A DNA stretch of 44,542 bases, taken from assembly GCF_902497625.1 (NCBI RefSeq), contig NZ_CABVGX010000049.1, positions 1-44,542 of the forward strand, given 5' to 3'. Shown one piece after another: positions 37,636 through 44,542 of the stretch. Below the pieces are notes generated by a model. The model made no database searches and was not told where the DNA came from. It worked only from the letters and a program-made list of their open reading frames with translations. Each line of letters begins with the position of its first letter. The first letter of the stretch is position 1. The stretch comes from Pseudomonas fluorescens (lineage in GTDB: Bacteria; Pseudomonadota; Gammaproteobacteria; Pseudomonadales; Pseudomonadaceae). Both the position numbers and the translations under genes were made by a program.

Positions 37636-38829
37636 TTACTCGATGACTTTTGCCACGACACCCGCGCCGACGGTACGACCGCCCTCACGAATGGCGAAAC
37701 GCAGACCATCTTCCATCGCTATGGTTTTGATCAGGGTAACGGTCATCTGAACGTTATCACCTGGCATAACCATCTCAACACCTTCCGGCAGCTCGCAGTT
37801 ACCAGTCACATCAGTCGTACGGAAGTAGAACTGTGGACGGTAGCCCTTGAAGAATGGCGTATGACGACCGCCCTCTTCCTTGCTCAGAACATAGACTTCA
37901 GCAGTGAACTTGGTGTGCGGCTTGACGGTGCCCGGCTTGACCAATACCTGGCCACGCTCAACATCATCACGCTTGGTACCACGCAGCAATACGCCGCAGT
38001 TCTCACCTGCACGACCTTCGTCGAGCAGCTTGCGAAACATCTCCACACCAGTGCAAGTCGTCTTGACCGTGTCGCGCAGACCAACAATCTCGACTTCTTC
38101 CTGAATGCGGACAATGCCACGCTCAACACGACCAGTCACGACAGTACCGCGACCAGAGATCGAGAACACATCCTCGATCGGCATCAGGAACGGCTTATCA
38201 ATAGCGCGCTCAGGCTGCGGAATATAAGTATCCAAGGTCTCGACCAGCTTCTTGACGGCAGTAGTGCCCATCTCGTTGTCGTCTTGACCATTCAACGCCA
38301 TCAGCGCCGAACCGATGATGATCGGAGTGTCATCACCTGGGAAATCGTAAGTGCTCAACAGGTCGCGTACTTCCATCTCGACCAGCTCAAGCAGCTCCGC
38401 GTCATCTACCATGTCAGCCTTGTTCAGGAAGACAACGATGTACGGAACGCCAACCTGGCGCGACAGGAGGATGTGCTCACGGGTTTGCGGCATCGGACCA
38501 TCAGCGGCCGAGCAAACCAGAATTGCACCATCCATCTGTGCAGCACCGGTAATCATGTTTTTTACGTAGTCGGCGTGACCAGGGCAGTCCACATGTGCGT
38601 AGTGACGCACGGCCGAATCGTATTCCACGTGAGCGGTGTTGATGGTAATGCCACGAGCTTTTTCTTCTGGGGCGCTATCGATCTTGTCGAAGTCAACTTT
38701 TGCCGAACCGAACACTTCGGAGCAGACGCGAGTCAAGGCTGCAGTCAGAGTAGTTTTACCGTGGTCGACGTGACCAATGGTGCCTACGTTGACGTGCGGC
38801 TTATTACGTTCGAACTTTTCCTTAGCCAT
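37636..38829 (-). CDS. tufB: Elongation factor Tu, copy linked to tRNA genes
   Basis: The second EF-Tu, 397 residues, beginning MAKEKFERNKPHVNVGTIG, with the same GTP-binding motifs as the str-operon copy. It lies downstream of tRNA-Tyr, -Gly and -Thr and upstream of tRNA-Trp and secE, matching the E. coli tufB neighbourhood. Where it differs from the other copy it is mostly closer to the general bacterial consensus (EEVEIVG, PERAIDKPF, KPHTKF). The start at 38829 is the family start; an upstream in-frame start adds three residues. Confidence 0.97.
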   Translation of the reverse strand: MAKEKFERNKPHVNVGTIGHVDHGKTTLTAALTRVCSEVFGSAKVDFDKIDSAPEEKARGITINTAHVEYDSAVRHYAHVDCPGHADYVKNMITGAAQMDGAILVCSAADGPMPQTREHILLSRQVGVPYIVVFLNKADMVDDAELLELVEMEVRDLLSTYDFPGDDTPIIIGSALMALNGQDDNEMGTTAVKKLVETLDTYIPQPERAIDKPFLMPIEDVFSISGRGTVVTGRVERGIVRIQEEVEIVGLRDTVKTTCTGVEMFRKLLDEGRAGENCGVLLRGTKRDDVERGQVLVKPGTVKPHTKFTAEVYVLSKEEGGRHTPFFKGYRPQFYFRTTDVTGNCELPEGVEMVMPGDNVQMTVTLIKTIAMEDGLRFAIREGGRTVGAGVVAKVIE

Positions 38830-38882
38830 CGAAATCACCCTCAGGAGAAGATTTTTTACAAGTCAAACAAGCCATTAAAACA

Positions 38883-38908
38883 AAGGCAGATATTTTCATA
38901 TCTGCCTT
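38883..38908 (-). other. Hairpin between tRNA-Thr and tufB
   Basis: A perfect 11-bp stem (38883-38893 with 38898-38908; core GGCAGATAT) and a 4-base loop, six bases past the tRNA-Thr CCA end, followed by TGTTTTAA on the minus strand. It could be a weak attenuator or a signal that separates tRNA processing from the tufB message. Confidence 0.65.
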
Positions 38909-38914
38909 GTTATA

Positions 38915-38990
38915 TGGAGCTCTTGAGCGGATTTGAACCGCTGACCTCACCCTTACCAAGGGTGTGCTCTACCAACTGAGCTACAAGAGC
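38915..38990 (-). tRNA. tRNA-Thr (GGT anticodon)
   Basis: A 76-base cloverleaf from GCTCTTGTAGCTCAG to an encoded CCA. The anticodon stem CACCC/GGGTG encloses TTGGTAA, anticodon GGT at 38957-38955. Confidence 0.97.
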
Positions 38991-39016
38991 GTAACACTGT
39001 GCAAGATCCGCAAACG

Positions 39017-39090
<74 letters not shown>

Positions 39091-39113
39091 GAGCTTGCAA
39101 CTCTCGCTAAAAA

Positions 39114-39198
<85 letters not shown>

Positions 39199-39211
39199 TA
39201 AGCGAGCCGGC

Positions 39212-39239
39212 ATTCTATATCATGCCGACCTTCTGTCAA
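39212..39239 (-). promoter_or_regulatory. Proximal promoter of the tRNA-tufB unit
   Basis: On the minus strand TTGACA (39239-39234), 16-base spacer, TAGAAT (39217-39212), then a GC-rich discriminator (GCCGGC), typical of growth-rate-controlled stable-RNA promoters. The -10 lies 14 bases before mature tRNA-Tyr. Confidence 0.88.
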
Positions 39240-39252
39240 GCATTTTCTCATT

Positions 39253-39281
39253 AAAAACCTGAGGTTAGCTGCGTTGACCTC
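39253..39281 (-). terminator. Weak terminator-like hairpin between the two tRNA-tufB promoters
   Basis: On the minus strand a 5-bp stem (GAGGT/ACCTC, 39261-39281) with an 11-base loop, then three bases and five Ts. It may partly end the birA operon message or attenuate the distal promoter. The stem is short, so confidence is low. Confidence 0.3.
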
Positions 39282-39328
39282 GCTACACACTGCTGACCAT
39301 CAAAGGTCTTCACTGCGAAGCGGGCGCC

Positions 39329-39357
39329 ATTCTATGCAAACTATTCGATAGGTGCAA
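39329..39357 (-). promoter_or_regulatory. Distal promoter of the tRNA-tufB unit
   Basis: On the minus strand TTGCAC (39357-39352), 17-base spacer, TAGAAT (39334-39329), then a GC-rich discriminator (GGCGCCCGC). The -35 lies within the last codons of the SPOR-like gene (stop at 39341). Confidence 0.75.
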
Positions 39358-39781
39358 GCCCCTCACAAGGCATTATTTTATGTTTTAACTCATTGAATTC
39401 TCTGGAAAGGTTTCGCAGCTGCACATCACCCAACCAGCGTCGACTCTCGGGCGCTACGCGCACCCAGTAACCAGCCAATTCCGGCAGATCCTTTGCCAAG
39501 GACTGGAAGTCGATCTGCATACCGCTCAAACGACGCTCAACCGCCTGAGCAGTTTCTTGACGACCATAGCCGCCCAGATACAAGCAACCGTTGTTAGCCG
39601 CCGTGGCTGCTGTCGTATCGGGCGTTGTTTCCGCTGACTCACTAAGTAACCGTATATCTTGCTGACCACCCCTGTATAAGCTTAATGGCGTGACATCCTT
39701 TGCGCGCAGAGGCGCCTCTTGCCAATGCCAAATGTAATAGAACACGTTGAGGACAAGCAGCAGCAGAAACAACCAACGCAT
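39341..39781 (-). CDS. Small membrane-anchored SPOR-like protein
   Basis: A 146-residue protein of unknown function. Residues 2-20 (RWLFLLLLVLNVFYYIWHW) form one membrane anchor, followed by a Thr/Ala-rich linker (about 47-64) and a C-terminal segment (from about 66) with CLYLGGYGRQETAQAVERRL and YWVRVAP, resembling a SPOR fold that binds denuded peptidoglycan at division sites. Two cysteines (66 and 139) bracket the domain and might form a disulphide. The start at 39781 has GAGG five bases upstream; the longer open frame overlapping coaX adds 14 residues. It is seven bases after coaX, so co-transcribed with birA-coaX. The SPOR assignment is from pattern only. Confidence 0.8.
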   Translation of the reverse strand: MRWLFLLLLVLNVFYYIWHWQEAPLRAKDVTPLSLYRGGQQDIRLLSESAETTPDTTAATAANNGCLYLGGYGRQETAQAVERRLSGMQIDFQSLAKDLPELAGYWVRVAPESRRWLGDVQLRNLSREFNELKHKIMPCEGLAPIE

Positions 39782-39788
39782 AAAAACC

Positions 39789-40538
39789 TCAGGACAAGGG
39801 ACACGCCATAGCCAAGCCGACAAAGACTAGATCCGGCACCACCCTGGCCTGCGGCACTATTCCGGAAACCAGTTCAGCATCTCCACCGGTGAAGAAGACC
39901 GAATAGTCGTCTCCCCAGTAGCTGCGCGCCAGATCGATCTGTGTCAGGACGAAGCCCCGCAACATGAGCGAACACCCCCGTTCGACTGCCTCAACAGTTG
40001 AGCGACCAGGCACCAAGCTTTCCAAAGCACGCTCTGCAGCCAGGTCGCTGTAACGAATCTTGCGTGTGTGGGTGCGCAGCTGATTACGCATCAAAGGCAT
40101 GCCGGGACAAATGAATCCTCCCAGATGCTCACCGTCACTGCTCACAAAATCTGCGGTTACGGCTGTGCCGAAATCAAGCACAAGGCAGGCACCCGCAGCC
40201 AAATGAAACCCGCCAAGCATGGCGAGCCAGCGATCGAGCCCCAAGCGCTCGAACTCCTCATAGCCATTGCGAACGCCGCCCATCTCGCGAGCAGGCACCG
40301 CACTCGACACGGAAACGTCAAACGTCGTCGTCAAAAGGGATATCAATGCATTCGTCTCTTCTTCAGTTCTGACACTGACCAATCGACAGAACCGAAGTGA
40401 GAGCGGGGCAAGCGCGTGAAGACTCTCGAGCAAAGCAACGTTGGAATCAACAACGCCTTCCCCGACTGGCGGCCGGGCCTTGGCGGCGATTACACGCCAC
40501 TTGATAAAACTATTTCCGCAGTCGAGCTCAAGAATCAT
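39789..40538 (-). CDS. coaX: Type III pantothenate kinase
   Basis: A 249-residue enzyme phosphorylating pantothenate, the first step of coenzyme A synthesis. The ATP-binding start MILELDCGNSFIKWRV, the block LVLDFGTAVTADFV with GGFICPGMPLM, and the C-terminal FTGGDAELV are typical of CoaX (ASKHA fold), not of CoaA. Its start overlaps the birA stop by 11 bases, so translation is likely coupled. Confidence 0.95.
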   Translation of the reverse strand: MILELDCGNSFIKWRVIAAKARPPVGEGVVDSNVALLESLHALAPLSLRFCRLVSVRTEEETNALISLLTTTFDVSVSSAVPAREMGGVRNGYEEFERLGLDRWLAMLGGFHLAAGACLVLDFGTAVTADFVSSDGEHLGGFICPGMPLMRNQLRTHTRKIRYSDLAAERALESLVPGRSTVEAVERGCSLMLRGFVLTQIDLARSYWGDDYSVFFTGGDAELVSGIVPQARVVPDLVFVGLAMACPLS

Positions 40539-41487
40539 TGCGCAACCTCAAACTAAGCTCGCCGCCACTAAAGACTTTTTCCACACCACCCACCTTCAGG
40601 CGAAGAGCACCCTGACTATCAATGCCCAGGACTTCACCCTCTATTTGATTAGCTCCAGCAGTCAATGACACCGCACGCCCTTGCCATAAATGATTTTGCT
40701 CCCACTCGGATTGGATCGCAGTAAATCCGCCAACCTTATGTCTATTCAGGTAGCTCTGCAGCGTTTCTCCCAGGAAGGCGACTAGCGTATTGCGGTCAAA
40801 AGATCGGCCTGACTCAAGCTTCATTGAGGTCCACAACTGGTCAACCTCATCTGCCGACTGCATGTTCACATTGATACCAATACCCAGGACTACGTGACAA
40901 ACATCGGCAGGATCGCCCACCAGCTCAAGCAATATCCCTGCGATCTTTTTCTGTCCGACGAGCAGATCATTGGGCCACTTCAAGCCTGCATTCTGAATTC
41001 CTGACTCTCTTAACGTTTGCAGCACGGCCAGCCCTACTACAAGGCTCAAACCCTCAAGCTGCCGCATGCCACCTTCAATCCTCAGTACGAGACTGTAATA
41101 GATATTTTCGGCAAATGGACTCACCCACTTGCGACCTCGCCGGCCCCGCCCCGCAGTTTGCCTCTCGGCGAGCACCAAAAACGGCGCAGGCTCCTCGCGC
41201 TGTATAGCGCGGAGCGCTTCAGCATTGGTGGAATCAATAGAATCGAAAATCAGGACGGACCAATCACAAGAAGCCGCCGCCTGCTTTATCGCAGCAGCGT
41301 CGAGTAGCGTCAGCGGCGCAGCCAACTGATAACCACGCCCTCGCACCTTATGGATAGATAAACCAAGCTCCGCCTCGAGATGCTGAAGCTGCTTCCAAAC
41401 AGCGCTGCGACTGACGCCCAATGCAGCGCCCAGGGCTTGTCCTGAATGAAATCGGCCATCTTTTAGAAGCTTTAACAACGTCAGCAT
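40528..41487 (-). CDS. birA: Biotin-protein ligase / biotin operon repressor BirA
   Basis: A 319-residue bifunctional protein that attaches biotin to acceptor proteins and can repress biotin genes. The N-terminal winged helix-turn-helix (about residues 12-40, HSGQALGAALGVSRSAVWKQ), the biotinyl-AMP loop GRGRRGRKW (113-121), and KWPNDLL followed by KIAGILLE are all present. The HTH indicates a regulator-type BirA. It starts 102 bases after the rRNA operon terminator. Confidence 0.96.
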   Translation of the reverse strand: MLTLLKLLKDGRFHSGQALGAALGVSRSAVWKQLQHLEAELGLSIHKVRGRGYQLAAPLTLLDAAAIKQAAASCDWSVLIFDSIDSTNAEALRAIQREEPAPFLVLAERQTAGRGRRGRKWVSPFAENIYYSLVLRIEGGMRQLEGLSLVVGLAVLQTLRESGIQNAGLKWPNDLLVGQKKIAGILLELVGDPADVCHVVLGIGINVNMQSADEVDQLWTSMKLESGRSFDRNTLVAFLGETLQSYLNRHKVGGFTAIQSEWEQNHLWQGRAVSLTAGANQIEGEVLGIDSQGALRLKVGGVEKVFSGGELSLRLRNDS

Positions 41488-41515
41488 GCAAGTCTCGCCT
41501 CACAATGAGGCCCGC

Positions 41516-41544
41516 ATGATAGCCATGCTCCGTGCAGTTGCATA
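41516..41544 (-). promoter_or_regulatory. Possible birA promoter
   Basis: On the minus strand TATCAT (41521-41516) is a fair -10 box; the hexamer 17 bases upstream (TATGCA) matches only 3 of 6 -35 positions. It lies in the 101-base gap between the rRNA terminator and birA, where a promoter is expected. Confidence 0.3.
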
Positions 41545-41588
41545 TGTTGGTGTATCTATTTCGGCACCACTTTCCTGCGGGCAAAACA

Positions 41589-41620
41589 AAACCCCTACCT
41601 GCATACGCAGATAGGGGTTT
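41589..41620 (-). terminator. rRNA operon terminator after 5S
   Basis: A 14-bp stem with one mismatch (41589-41602 with 41607-41620; core ACCCCTA/TAGGGGT and CTGC/GCAG), a 4-base loop, then TTTTGTTTT on the minus strand. It lies 10 bases past the 5S 3' end. Confidence 0.92.
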
Positions 41621-41630
41621 CGGAATTTAA

Positions 41631-41747
41631 TCTTGACGATGACCTACTCTCACATGGGGAAACCCCACACTACCATCGGCGATGCATCGTTTCACTGCTG
41701 AGTTCGGGATGGGATCAGGTGGTTCCAATGCTCTATGGTCGTCAAGA
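41631..41747 (-). rRNA. rrf: 5S ribosomal RNA
   Basis: About 117 bases on the minus strand. Its conserved inner part (ACCTGATCCCATCCCGAACT and ACGATGCATCGCCGATGGTA) is diagnostic, and the ends TCTTGACGAC and GTCGTCAAGA-like 3' end pair to form helix I. Exact ends are approximate to a few bases. Confidence 0.95.
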
Positions 41748-41914
41748 AATTCGGTAGCCAGGTCGTTCACCTTTCGGTTCACGCTCCAGCGAATGGGTAT
41801 GTGATAGTTTTGTGTGCTGCTTGTGAGCAAAGCGTGCGAACTTTCGGTTCGTGTCGTCTTCACAGTCACCGCAATCTGGTGCTCGTTAGAGCAAGCAAAT
41901 TGCTTGGGTGTTAT
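41748..41914 (-). other. 23S-5S internal transcribed spacer
   Basis: A 167-base spacer with no gene. It holds two similar segments containing CTTTCGGTT (41769-41780 and 41838-41850), one forming a short CGAAC/GTTCG hairpin, and a 3' flank that should pair with the 23S 5' flank for RNase III processing. No tRNA is present. Confidence 0.75.

Positions 41915-44542
<2,628 letters not shown>

Overview
The window is a piece of a Pseudomonas chromosome, probably a fluorescens/putida-type species rather than P. aeruginosa. The evidence is protein-level resemblance throughout, moderately GC-rich coding sequence, and a gene order (ssb, MFS transporter, uvrA, ferritin, katA, rplQ ... secE, tufB, tRNAs, coaX, birA, 5S/23S rRNA) that I recall as the same as in P. 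aeruginosa. Every gene except uvrA lies on the minus strand, so the region is best read from high to low coordinates.

Layout in transcription order: (1) 44542-41589, the end of an rRNA operon: most of a 23S gene (5' end outside the window), 5S rRNA and a strong terminator. (2) 41487-39341, an overlapping trio birA-coaX-SPOR-like membrane protein. (3) 39357-37507, tandem promoters, tRNA-Tyr, tRNA-Gly, tRNA-Thr, tufB and tRNA-Trp. (4) 37461-25603, secE-nusG, then rplKAJL-rpoBC with hairpins at several junctions. (5) 25506-21022, the str operon rpsL-rpsG-fusA-tufA, with its own promoter and terminator. (6) 21014-7171, the S10, spc and alpha clusters from rpsJ to rplQ, started by a near-consensus promoter and closed by a terminator. 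(7) 6979-4907, katA and a ferritin, each ending at a terminator. (8) 4818-1984, uvrA on the plus strand, sharing a bidirectional terminator with the ferritin gene. (9) 1792-1, a YajR-like transporter translationally linked to ssb, which runs off the window edge.

Functionally this is the core information-processing block: RNA polymerase beta, beta' and alpha, NusG, two EF-Tu copies, EF-G, 28 ribosomal proteins, the SecY/SecE translocon, four tRNAs and two rRNAs. It is flanked by oxidative-stress and iron genes (katA, ftnA), DNA repair (uvrA, ssb) and cofactor genes (birA, coaX). Five genes use non-ATG starts: uvrA and rpoC (TTG); rpsS, rplJ and nusG (GTG).

There is no mobile element, CRISPR array, prophage, toxin-antitoxin or defence system, and I do not see a previously undescribed system. 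The points most worth a second look are the unusually divergent EF-Tu copies (29 of 397 residues differ, in patches), the ferritin lacking the Bfr haem methionine, a cluster of three hairpins inside the otherwise compact spc operon, and a set of near-consensus promoters sharing a TAGAAT -10 box. No gene-free stretch exceeds 300 bases; the largest gaps (190-220 bases) are described individually.
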